From assembly GCA_013361015.1 (NCBI GenBank), contig JABWAN010000317.1:1-6670 (forward strand): a stretch of DNA of 6,670 nt. Direction: 5' to 3'. A program made the position numbers and the translations under genes. A model generated the notes under the pieces. It searched no databases, was not told the origin of the DNA, and saw only the letters and a list, made by a program, of their open reading frames with translations. Positions 1 to 6,290 of the stretch are shown piece by piece; positions within the stretch are counted from its first letter, which is position 1; each line of letters starts with the position of its first letter. This DNA comes from Candidatus Zhuqueibacterota bacterium (GTDB taxonomy: Bacteria; Zhuqueibacterota; Zhuqueibacteria; Zhuqueibacterales; Zhuqueibacteraceae).

Positions 1-2
1 TT

Positions 3-332
3 GGCTTCGTCCCCTCGGCGGTGCGCGAGCGTAACACTGTTGCGCGCGCGCCCGAAGGCTTTGCTTTGCTGCCGAGCTATCCCAATCCCGCAACGACAAC
101 GCCGCGCTTCCGATTTCAATTGCCGGAGCGGGCGCGAGTGCACGTCGAAGTGTTCAACCTGTTGGGCGAGAGCCTTGGCAAAACCGCGGAGGAAGAATTT
201 GCCGTAGGCCTTCATGAATTGGCGCTTCCCCAAAAACTCGAACGGCAGGGCGTTTACTTTTATCGCCTGACGGCGAAGCGGAACGGCAAAGTTGTTTATC
301 AGCAAACGCAAAAGTTTTTGCTTTTGCGGTAA
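3..332 (+). CDS. C-terminal fragment of an exported protein with T9SS-type sorting domain (5' end outside window)
   Basis: The frame is open to the left edge (GFVPSA precedes the first possible GTG start at 21), so this is the end of a larger gene and its main function cannot be seen. The last ~80 residues match the C-terminal secretion/sorting domain of FCB-group bacteria (T9SS type A, FlgD Ig-like fold): a SYPNPATTT entry motif (consensus NYPNPFNPTT), a beta-rich FQLPERARVHVEVFNLLGE segment (typical: LPE..V.l.vyNllGq), then GVYFYRL and a KFLLLR end. In the family this tail directs the protein through the T9SS and is cleaved or used for surface attachment, so the protein is probably secreted or surface-bound. 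The stop is TAA at 330-332. I am confident of the domain; the passenger enzyme or adhesin is unknown. Confidence 0.85.
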   Translation, partial: GFVPSAVRERNTVARAPEGFALLPSYPNPATTTPRFRFQLPERARVHVEVFNLLGESLGKTAEEEFAVGLHELALPQKLERQGVYFYRLTAKRNGKVVYQQTQKFLLLR

Positions 333-504
333 GTCACAGACCAGGAGCCGGATCTTTGCGCCTTTATTACTCCGAGCGATATTATAGGTTGCACTTCTCC
401 TCCTCGCCCTGTCATGCAGAAATATGTGAGAAGAAGCCTTTAAATTTTTCTGCCATTCGCTTCTAAAATCGTTTTGTCTTTCTAAAAGTTTTGCGCATTT
501 GAAT

Positions 505-1905
505 ATGGATATTCTCCTCTCTCACGGCTACTTTCTTCCCGAAGACCCGCACGAGCTGAAAATCATGAAGCCCTATCCGCCGCTCGGGCTTTTGTATCTT
601 TCTTCTTATCTCAAACAAAAAAGCTTTGCGGTTGAAATTTTCGACGGCACCTTTCAAACGCAAGCCCAGTTCGCGCATGTGCTGAGCACCAAAGCGCCCA
701 AGCTCGTCGGTCTCTATACGAATTTGATGACCAAATTCAACGTGCTTGAAATGATTCGGCAAGCGAAGGCGCAGCATTGCATCGTCATCGTCGGCGGGCC
801 TGATCCGCCGTATTATGCCGAAGCGTATCTCAACTTCGGCGCGGACGTTGTGGTCATGGGCGAAGGCGAACAGACCTTGGAAGAACTTATTCCGATTCTC
901 TCGCAAGAAAAGTTTGCGCAGCTTGGCGCGATCGCAGGAATCGTTTTCAAAGATGAGCACGGACAGGTGCAGCGCACGCCAGCGCGCCCGTTGCTGCCCA
1001 ATCTCGATGTATTGCCAATGCCCGATCGCGCTGCGATTGATCTCAAAAAATATGTTGAAACCTGGCGCAGGCATCACGGTAAGGGAGCAATTTCACTCAT
1101 CACGAGTCGCGGCTGTCCGTATTCTTGCACATGGTGCAGCCATTCGGTGTTCGGCAAAACCTTGCGCAAACGCAATGCGAAGCTGGTCGTTGATGAAGTT
1201 GAAATGATCCGCGCAGAATATCAGCCCGATATGCTGTGGTATGCCGACGACGTGTTCAACATCAACCACAAATGGCTTTTCGATTATGCGGCGGAACTCA
1301 AACGCCGCAACATTCAAATTCCGTTCGAGTGCATTTGCCGCGCCGATCGTATGAATGAAGATATTATACGCACATTGAAAGGAATGCACTGCTTCCGCGT
1401 GTGGCTCGGCTCGGAAAGCGGCTCGCAGCGTTTGCTCGATCTCATGAAGCGCGGCGTCAAGGCCGAGCAAGTGCAAGCCATGACGCGCCTCGCAAAACGT
1501 TATGGCATTGAGACCGGCATGTTTTTAATGTGGGGTTTTGAAGATGAAAACGAAGACGACGTTGCGCAAACCGTCGAACACGTAAAGAAGGCCAATCCCG
1601 ATTTGGTGCTCACCACCGTGAGTTATCCCATCAAAGGCACGGAGTATTATCGCCGCATGGCGGAGCAAAATCTTATTGTGAGCAAAGGCGAGTGGACAAG
1701 CATGAACGACCGCGATTATCGTCTCGCGGGCCGTCATTCCAAGCGCTACTATGACTTTGTCAATCGTTGGATGTACAACGAGCTGGCGCTGCAACGTTTG
1801 CATGAGAGCGGCAACGGCGCATGGCTGCAACGCGCACGTAAAAAAATAAATGCACAGCTCGGCAAACTGGGCATGCGCTGGACTGCGAAGGAGAAAGAAG
1901 CCTAA
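505..1905 (+). CDS. B12-binding domain radical SAM protein
   Basis: Probable cobalamin-dependent radical SAM enzyme (466 aa from ATG 505; an in-frame TTG at 499 would add two residues). Residues ~1-140 form a Rossmann-like B12-binding region, with PPLGLLYLSSYL, IVIVGGPDPP and the family motif VVMGEGEQTLEEL. The radical SAM core follows: SRGCPYSCTWC carries the CxxxCxxC ligands of the 4Fe-4S cluster at Cys204, Cys208 and Cys211, then YADDVFN (~246), GSESGS (~302) and MWGFEDE (~342) as in later strands of the TIM barrel. The C-terminal ~90 residues are basic and helical. Family members methylate unactivated carbons or phosphorus, or rearrange and cyclise lipids, pigments and natural products; I cannot deduce the substrate. 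No clear Shine-Dalgarno precedes the start. The gene stands alone, with a 172-base spacer upstream and 156 bases downstream, and no adjacent gene suggests a pathway. The family call is secure, the reaction unknown. Confidence 0.92.
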   Translation: MDILLSHGYFLPEDPHELKIMKPYPPLGLLYLSSYLKQKSFAVEIFDGTFQTQAQFAHVLSTKAPKLVGLYTNLMTKFNVLEMIRQAKAQHCIVIVGGPDPPYYAEAYLNFGADVVVMGEGEQTLEELIPILSQEKFAQLGAIAGIVFKDEHGQVQRTPARPLLPNLDVLPMPDRAAIDLKKYVETWRRHHGKGAISLITSRGCPYSCTWCSHSVFGKTLRKRNAKLVVDEVEMIRAEYQPDMLWYADDVFNINHKWLFDYAAELKRRNIQIPFECICRADRMNEDIIRTLKGMHCFRVWLGSESGSQRLLDLMKRGVKAEQVQAMTRLAKRYGIETGMFLMWGFEDENEDDVAQTVEHVKKANPDLVLTTVSYPIKGTEYYRRMAEQNLIVSKGEWTSMNDRDYRLAGRHSKRYYDFVNRWMYNELALQRLHESGNGAWLQRARKKINAQLGKLGMRWTAKEKEA

Positions 1906-1907
1906 GG

Positions 1908-1926
1908 GTTGTTGTTCAACGACAAC
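1908..1926 (+). other. Small hairpin just after the radical SAM gene
   Basis: Seven bases (1908-1914, GTTGTTG) can pair with 1920-1926 (CGACAAC), with one G-U pair and a five-base loop, starting three bases after the TAA stop. No T-tract follows (GCATTCGAG), so it does not meet the pattern of an intrinsic terminator. It may protect the mRNA end or be chance. Confidence 0.25.
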
Positions 1927-1989
1927 GCATTCGAGATTTGCCCGCTTCATCTCTTCAACCTCCTACAGCTCATCGCTGCAAATTCCCCC

Positions 1990-2018
1990 TTGTGAAATTG
2001 CCCTCCGTCTTTTATAAT
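1990..2018 (+). promoter_or_regulatory. Sigma70-type promoter for the DapA-family gene
   Basis: A perfect -10 box TATAAT at 2013-2018 lies exactly 17 bases after TTGTGA at 1990-1995, which matches four of six positions of the -35 consensus TTGACA. Transcription would begin near 2025, giving a leader of about 37 bases that includes the ribosome binding site. This is the best promoter I could find in the window. It implies that the lyase starts its own transcription unit instead of being co-transcribed with the radical SAM gene. Confidence 0.65.
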
Positions 2019-2046
2019 GCGCCTGCTTTCATCATTTACCACATGA

Positions 2047-2054
2047 GGAAGGAG
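2047..2054 (+). promoter_or_regulatory. Strong Shine-Dalgarno (GGAAGGAG) for the DapA-family gene
   Basis: GGAAGGAG ends seven bases before the ATG at 2062, ideal spacing, and this fixes the start. It stands out because the radical SAM and epimerase genes have no comparable site, so this gene may be translated more strongly. Confidence 0.8.
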
Positions 2055-2061
2055 CATAGCG

Positions 2062-2967
2062 ATGAACACAAAATGGGCCGGTGTGTTTCCGGCGATCACC
2101 ACGAAATTCAAAGCGGATTACAGCCTCGACCTCGTCGCCATTGAAAAGCATTGCCGCGCCATGTTGGATGCTGGCGTGCACGGCCTCATCGTCACCGACT
2201 CGCTCGGCGAAAACGGCGCGCTCTCTTTTGAAGAGAAGCAAGAGGTGCTCAAAGTCGCAGTGGCCGTTAGCAAAGGCAAGGTCCCCGTGCTCGCCGGCGT
2301 GGCGGAAACCACGACTGCCATCGCGTGCCGCGTTGTTGAAAAAAGCGCAGCGAACGGCGCGGACGGTTTCATGCTCCTGCCGCCGATGCAATATCCTTCC
2401 GATCGCCGTGAAACTTTGCAGCATCTGCGCACTGTCGCTGCGTCCTCGCCCAAGCCCATTATGCTCTACAACAACCCCGTTTCGTATCGCGTCGATATTA
2501 CGCCCGAGATGTTCGTGGAATTATCCAACGAGCCGAAGTTTGTTGCGCTCAAAGAATCTTCCGACAACGTGCGGCGCATCACGGATATTTACAATGCCGT
2601 CGGTGATCGTTATCAAATCTTCACCGGCGTGGATGATCTTGCATTGGAGAGTTTGCTGCTCGGCGCAGTGGGATGGGTTGCGGGCTTGGTGTGCGCTTTT
2701 CCGCGCGAGACGGTTGTGCTCTATCATCTCGCGAAAGCGGGACGCCTTGAGGAAGCGCGGGCTTTGTATCGTTGGTTCATGCCGCTGCTCCATCTCGATG
2801 TTTCCACCAAACTGGTGCAAAACATCAAACTCGCGGAGGCGATGGCGGGACTGGGCAATGAAAACGTGCGCCCGCCGCGTTTGCCTTTGGCGGAAGAAGA
2901 ACGCGTGCACGTCGAGCGCATCATTACGCACGCGCTGGAAACGCGGCCGCAGCTTCCCTCGGTTTGA
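2062..2967 (+). CDS. DapA/NAL-family lyase, probably pyrroline-4-hydroxy-2-carboxylate deaminase-like
   Basis: This 301-residue protein has the full length of the dihydrodipicolinate synthase / N-acetylneuraminate lyase family of cytoplasmic TIM-barrel class I aldolases. The Schiff-base lysine is Lys164 (VALKESS) and the catalytic tyrosine Tyr136 (MLYNNP). The substrate loop reads TDSLGENGAL (residues 45-54); true DapA has GTTGESATL, so Ser-Leu replaces the Thr-Thr pair that serves lysine synthesis. A catabolic role is therefore more likely than DapA. The next gene, 179 bases downstream on the same strand, is a 4-hydroxyproline epimerase-like enzyme. In known hydroxyproline clusters a DapA-family deaminase (EC 3.5.4.22) turns pyrroline-4-hydroxy-2-carboxylate into 2-oxoglutarate semialdehyde, the role I infer here. 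Family certain; substrate inferred mainly from context. Other 2-keto-acid aldolases of the family remain possible. It has its own promoter and a strong ribosome binding site. Confidence 0.92.
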   Translation: MNTKWAGVFPAITTKFKADYSLDLVAIEKHCRAMLDAGVHGLIVTDSLGENGALSFEEKQEVLKVAVAVSKGKVPVLAGVAETTTAIACRVVEKSAANGADGFMLLPPMQYPSDRRETLQHLRTVAASSPKPIMLYNNPVSYRVDITPEMFVELSNEPKFVALKESSDNVRRITDIYNAVGDRYQIFTGVDDLALESLLLGAVGWVAGLVCAFPRETVVLYHLAKAGRLEEARALYRWFMPLLHLDVSTKLVQNIKLAEAMAGLGNENVRPPRLPLAEEERVHVERIITHALETRPQLPSV

Positions 2968-3023
2968 TCGTAGCGTAAAGTTTCAGTTTGCCAACCCCGC
3001 AAGAGCAATTGTGAATGTTTAAT

Positions 3024-3107
3024 GATTGTAGATCGAAGATCGTGGGAAGGAGATTGTTAATCGAAACTTTGATTTTCGCTTCGATCTTCCATCTGCAATC
3101 CTCTATC
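3024..3107 (+). repeat. Hairpin of 7-base periodic repeats between the lyase and epimerase genes
   Basis: The 19 bases at 3024-3042 are complementary to 3082-3100 at 17 positions; one exception is a G-U pair and one a C-C mismatch. The left arm is a degenerate heptad array: GATTGTA, GATCGAA, GATCGTG (3024, 3031, 3038), then after one diverged unit GATTGTT (3052) and AATCGAA (3059). The right arm repeats ATC every seven bases at 3084, 3091, 3098 and 3105. A short inner hairpin is possible (CGAAA 3062-3066 with TTTCG 3074-3078). No long T-tract follows, so a classical terminator is doubtful; transcript-end protection, partial termination, or a mobile or expanding repeat are alternatives. The surrounding 2968-3146 spacer is more A+T-rich than the genes and shows no other feature. 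Confidence 0.75.
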
Positions 3108-3146
3108 ATCGCTTCACTATCCACAAACGACTAACAATCAGCCAAC

Positions 3147-4148
3147 ATGCCAAGACACACCTTCTTCTGCCTCGACGCGCACACGTGCGGCAATCCCGTG
3201 CGGGTCGTGGCGGGCGGTGGGCCGCGGCTCAAAGGCAACACGATGAGCGAGCGGCGGCAACATTTTCTCGCGGAATATGATTGGATTCGCACGGGTCTGA
3301 TGTTCGAGCCGCGCGGACACGATATGATGTCGGGCAGCATTCTTTATCCGCCCACCCGCGAAGACACGGACATCGGCATTCTGTTTATCGAAACGAGCGG
3401 CTGCTTGCCCATGTGCGGCCACGGCACGATTGGCACGGTGACGGTCATGATCGAGCACGGTCTCGTCACGCCGAAAACGCCCGGCACGTTGCATCTCGAA
3501 GTGCCCGCGGGAATCGTTGAAGCGCATTATGAGTTTTCGAATGGCCGCGTGCAATCGGTTCGCATCGTGAATGTCGCTTCGTATCTGCACTCGCGCGCAC
3601 TCGACGTCGATTGCCCGGAGTTGGGCGCGATCACCGTTGATGTTGCCTACGGCGGAAATTTTTATGCGATCGTCGATCCGCAAGAAAACTATCCCGGTTT
3701 GGAAAAATTCACAGCCGCGGAGCTCGTGCGCATGAGTCCTGAGTTGCGGCGGCGCATCAATGAAAAATATTCTTTTGTTCATCCACAAAATGCAACCATT
3801 CGCGGCTTGAGCCACATTCAATGGACGGGCAAGCCGCAACATCCCGAAGCGCACGGCCGCAATGCCGTGTTCTATGGCGACAAAGCGATTGACCGCTCGC
3901 CGTGCGGCACCGGCACTTCCGCGCGCCTCGCGCAATTGGCCGCGAAAGGAAAGCTGCAGCAAGGCGAGGTGTTCGTGCATGAAAGTTTTATCGGCAGCCT
4001 CTTTCGCGGCCGCGTTGAAGCCATGACCAAAGTCGGCGAGTACGATGCGATCATTCCGAGCATCGCAGGCTGGGCGCGCGTGACGGGTTTCAATACGATC
4101 ATTATTGACGACGATGATCCGTATGCGCGCGGGTTTCAAGTCATTTGA
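3147..4148 (+). CDS. Proline racemase family protein, 4-hydroxyproline 2-epimerase type
   Basis: The 333-residue product matches the proline racemase/hydroxyproline epimerase family over its full length. These cytoplasmic, cofactor-free enzymes invert C-alpha with a two-cysteine acid/base pair. Both are present: Cys90 in GCLPMCGHGT and Cys253 in AIDRSPCGTGTSA. A Thr at the second position would have marked trans-3-hydroxyproline dehydratase, so that activity is excluded. The N-terminal HTFFCLDAHTCGNPVRVV, the FEPRGHDMMSGSILYPP stretch and the end DDDPYARGFQVI resemble the subgroup annotated as 4-hydroxyproline 2-epimerase (trans-4-hydroxy-L-proline to cis-4-hydroxy-D-proline, first step of hydroxyproline catabolism). 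Proline racemase activity cannot be excluded by eye. The ATG at 3147 gives the standard N-terminus but has no clear Shine-Dalgarno. Context, a DapA-family lyase upstream, supports hydroxyproline use. The gene lies between two periodic hairpins, and I found no convincing promoter of its own. Confidence 0.93.
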   Translation: MPRHTFFCLDAHTCGNPVRVVAGGGPRLKGNTMSERRQHFLAEYDWIRTGLMFEPRGHDMMSGSILYPPTREDTDIGILFIETSGCLPMCGHGTIGTVTVMIEHGLVTPKTPGTLHLEVPAGIVEAHYEFSNGRVQSVRIVNVASYLHSRALDVDCPELGAITVDVAYGGNFYAIVDPQENYPGLEKFTAAELVRMSPELRRRINEKYSFVHPQNATIRGLSHIQWTGKPQHPEAHGRNAVFYGDKAIDRSPCGTGTSARLAQLAAKGKLQQGEVFVHESFIGSLFRGRVEAMTKVGEYDAIIPSIAGWARVTGFNTIIIDDDDPYARGFQVI

Positions 4149-4150
4149 GA

Positions 4151-4224
4151 TGGAGCCGTGGAGTGATGGAGTGTTGGTGTAATGGCACCACAGTACTCCA
4201 ACACTCCACTTCTCCATCGATCCA
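4151..4224 (+). repeat. Hairpin of 8-base periodic repeats between the epimerase and TIGR03546 genes
   Basis: The left arm is a degenerate octad array beginning two bases after the epimerase stop: TGGAGCCG, TGGAGTGA, TGGAGTGT, TGGTGTAA, TGGCACCA (4151, 4159, 4167, 4175, 4183). The right arm has the complementary pattern, with TCCA closing every eight bases at 4200, 4208, 4216 and 4224. The arms fold in one register: an exact 11-bp core (4167-4177 with 4198-4208), then TGGAG 4159-4163 with CTCCA 4212-4216, and TGGA 4151-4154 with TCCA 4221-4224. The apex is near 4185-4190. Its position just after a stop codon suits a transcript-end structure, but no T-tract follows, so termination is only inferred. 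It could also separate the epimerase transcript from the next operon. Confidence 0.8.
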
Positions 4225-4253
4225 ACGGCTTTTCATCAAACCAGAGACACGCT

Positions 4254-4781
4254 ATGTTCCCACTTCAAATTCTCTCTCAAATCATCAAAGCTTTCCGCGC
4301 GGGCGAAACGCCGACGCAGATTGCCGCTGGGTTCGGCGTGGGCTTTCTTATCGGCCTCATGCCGTTTTGGACTTTGCAAGGCGTGTTGCTGTTTCTCGTG
4401 CTCCTCTTCGTGAACATCAACATGGCCGCAGGCTCGCTCGCGATGCTGGTCGCGGGCTTTGTCGCATTCTTGCTGGACCCGCTCTTTCACAATCTCGGTT
4501 ATGCCGTGCTCACGTTGCCGGCGTTGCAAGGCACGTGGGAAGCGCTGTACAACCTGCCGGTCGCGCCGCTCTCGCGGTTCAACAATACCGTGGTGATGGG
4601 CAGTTTCCTCGGCGGCCTTGTGCTCTTCGCGCCCGTGTATGTGGGCATGAAGAAGCTGGTCGTGAGTTATCGCAGCGGTTTGGAAGAGCGCATTAAAAAA
4701 TGGAAAGTAGTGCAATCTCTCCGCGGCAGCAAAATTGTGGAATGGTACGTGAAGATTCGTGACCTTGGGAGCATGTCATGA
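4254..4781 (+). CDS. TIGR03546 family (DUF2062-like) inner-membrane protein
   Basis: This 175-residue protein matches what I know of TIGR03546, an uncharacterised family related to DUF2062 and usually encoded beside TIGR03545. Visible features are the N-terminal GETPTQIAAGFGVGFLIGLMP motif region (residues ~17-37), hydrophobic segments at about 22-36, 41-57, 58-76 and 112-131, the signature LLDPLFHNLGYAVL (73-86), ALQGTWEALYN (90-100) and RFNNTVVMGS (108-117). A basic C-terminal helix (RIKKWKVVQSLRGSK) probably lies in the cytoplasm. I chose the ATG at 4254 because it gives the family N-terminus; the frame is open further upstream, but only through the hairpin. A weak purine stretch (AGAGA) lies upstream. 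The stop overlaps the next start (ATGA), which indicates translational coupling. Function is unknown; an envelope role with its partner is inferred. Confidence 0.88.
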   Translation: MFPLQILSQIIKAFRAGETPTQIAAGFGVGFLIGLMPFWTLQGVLLFLVLLFVNINMAAGSLAMLVAGFVAFLLDPLFHNLGYAVLTLPALQGTWEALYNLPVAPLSRFNNTVVMGSFLGGLVLFAPVYVGMKKLVVSYRSGLEERIKKWKVVQSLRGSKIVEWYVKIRDLGSMS

Positions 4782-6286
4782 GAAAAAGCGGACTGATCAT
4801 TCTCGTGGTGCTGGCGTTGCTCGCCGGCCTAGGCTATTATTTCACGCGCGATCACTATCTCGAAGCCGCGCTCGAATATCAAATCGAGCAGTTTGCCGAG
4901 GCGCGCGTGGAGATCGATAATTTCCACTTCAGCGTTTTCGGTTTGCAGTGCGGCTGGGACCGCCTGCAAATCGCCAACAAGCGCGCCCCGTGGCGCAATA
5001 TTTTTGAAACGGATCGCGCCGCGCTCGATTTCGAAACGCGGCCGCTGTTTTGGCGCAAGCTCATCATTCGCGAGGCTGTGCTCGAAAACGTGCGCAGCGG
5101 TTCCGCGCGCAAAACCGACGGCACCCTGCCGTACAAAATTGTGAAAGAACCGGGCGTGGTCGAGGAAGTGTTCGCCTCGGTGGAAAAGCAATTGCGCGAG
5201 CTGCCGCTGTTCGATCTCTCCGGCTTGGGCAAGAAGCTCAATCTCGACTCGCTCGTGAACGTCAATAATCTCGCGTCGGTGCAGAGTTATAATGCGCTGC
5301 GCGACTTTGCGGATAGCAGCTATGCTTCGTGGAAAACCGGTTTCGATCCGCAAAGCTATGTGAAGCGCGCGGAGGAAATCAAAACCGAAGTTGCGAGCTT
5401 GAATATCGATCAAGTCAAAGACGCTGCGGCGCTGGTTGCAACTTTGGATAAGCTCAAAGGCATTCAATCCAAAGCCAACACCCTCAAAGAAGACGTTGAG
5501 AATAAGAAGCAGACATTGGAGAGCACGGTCGCAGCGGTGCAGGAACAAGTGCAGAACGCGCAAAGCTCCTTAAAGGATGACATCGAGCGCGCGCAGCGTT
5601 TGGCGAAGTTGCAAGATATCGACACGCGCCAACTCAGTCTGCTGCTCTTCGGCGCGCCCGCGGTGCAACGCGTCGAGCAAGTGCTCGATTACGTCGCGCT
5701 CGGGAGAAAATATCTTCCCATGGCGCAAGCCGCGATGACGTCGAGCAAGCTGGAAGCGCCGCCGCGTTTCAAAGGGCAGGACCTTCATTTTCCATTTCAC
5801 TATCGCTATCCGCGTTTTCTCGCGCGCGAGATCAAACTTTCCGGCGCGACCGCGGGCGGCGATACGAGCCGCGCTTATTTTCTTTCCGGCGGGATAAAAA
5901 ATCTCACCAATCAACCCATGGTTGCGGGCAAGCCTACGCAGTTCAATCTCAACTTTCTGCGCGTGGATGGCAATCAATACACGATGTCCGGCAGCTTTGA
6001 TCACACCACCAACGTTGGCAAAGACTCGCTGTGGATTGCGGCGAATAACTTCGGCCTCGGCAATATCAAGCTTCCCGACAACAAACACCTGCCGCATGCG
6101 CTGGCCGCGCAAAAAGGCGATGTGAGGCTTTCCGGCTTCTTCGTCGGCGATGCGCTCGACTTGCGCGTAAACCTCAATGCCGCGCCCGTGAGTTTTGATT
6201 TTTCCACCACGCCGAAGGATTTTGTCGCGAGCGTCGTGCAAGACGTGTTGAGCGGATTCAATCGCCTCGAACTCGGCCTGCAATTG
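4778..6286 (+). CDS. TIGR03545 family AsmA-like membrane-anchored protein (3' part replaced by foreign sequence)
   Basis: The ATG at 4778 overlaps the stop of the TIGR03546 gene. About 503 residues up to 6286 look genuine. They start with a short basic segment (MRKSG) and one membrane helix (~5-22), followed by an AsmA/DUF748-like stretch (DNFHFSVFGLQCGWDRLQIA, then WRNIFETDRAALDF and LIIREAVLENV). An acidic, glutamine-rich coiled coil lies at ~235-280. The conserved PPRFKGQDLHFP element at ~328-339 follows, then beta-rich repeats (IKLSGATAGG, YTMSGSFDHT). TIGR03545 proteins are rare, uncharacterised, found in bacteria with an outer membrane and paired with TIGR03546. The topology suggests a signal-anchored periplasmic protein; a part in lipid or envelope traffic, as for AsmA relatives, is only inference. 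The frame stays open to 6670, but from about 6263-6290 it is antisense to a crotonase gene and G+C rises sharply, so the true C-terminus is missing and the last ~128 codons are not part of this protein. Confidence 0.85.
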
Positions 6287-6290
6287 CTCG
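6263..6290. other. Probable chimeric junction
   Basis: On the + strand this segment still reads plausibly as TIGR03545 (RLELGLQL); on the - strand it reads as the end of the crotonase fragment (SEQLQAEFEA). Downstream only the crotonase makes sense, upstream only TIGR03545. Hand counts give 52% and 57% G+C for 5881-5940 and 6181-6240, against 72% and 75% for 6301-6360 and 6481-6540. A word of up to ~24 bases that fits both genes would explain an assembly misjoin; a library chimera or a real rearrangement are alternatives. Confidence 0.75.

Noticed and set aside
356..385. Promoter-like TTGCGC-18-TATTAT upstream of the radical SAM gene
   Set aside because: Both boxes are weak, the distance to the start is ~120 bases, and A+T-rich spacers give such matches by chance. 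The 333-504 spacer shows no better signal.
416..453. Inverted repeat GCAGAAA / TTTCTGC in the 333-504 spacer
   Set aside because: Only seven base pairs around a 24-base loop; likely chance.
463..1077. Minus-strand open frame of 204 codons opposite the radical SAM gene
   Set aside because: No domain is recognisable, and it mirrors the well-supported B12-binding coding region.
2081..3022. + strand frame of 313 codons overlapping the DapA-family gene
   Set aside because: Its product is Ser/Arg/Cys-rich without motifs, while the overlapping frame carries all family residues and a strong ribosome site.
3147..4148. Trans-3-hydroxy-L-proline dehydratase as the identity of the proline racemase-family gene
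   Set aside because: That enzyme has Thr in place of the second catalytic Cys; here Cys253 is present in SPCGTGTSA.
3138..4217. Long minus-strand open frame (359 codons) opposite the epimerase gene
   Set aside because: It is rich in Arg, His and Ala with no recognisable domain, and lies opposite a gene with clear catalytic motifs; typical antisense shadow in G+C-rich coding DNA.
3024..4224. CRISPR array or insertion-sequence ends formed by the two repeat regions
   Set aside because: There are no spaced identical direct repeats, no cas genes, no transposase and no target-site duplication that I can see; the units are contiguous and degenerate.
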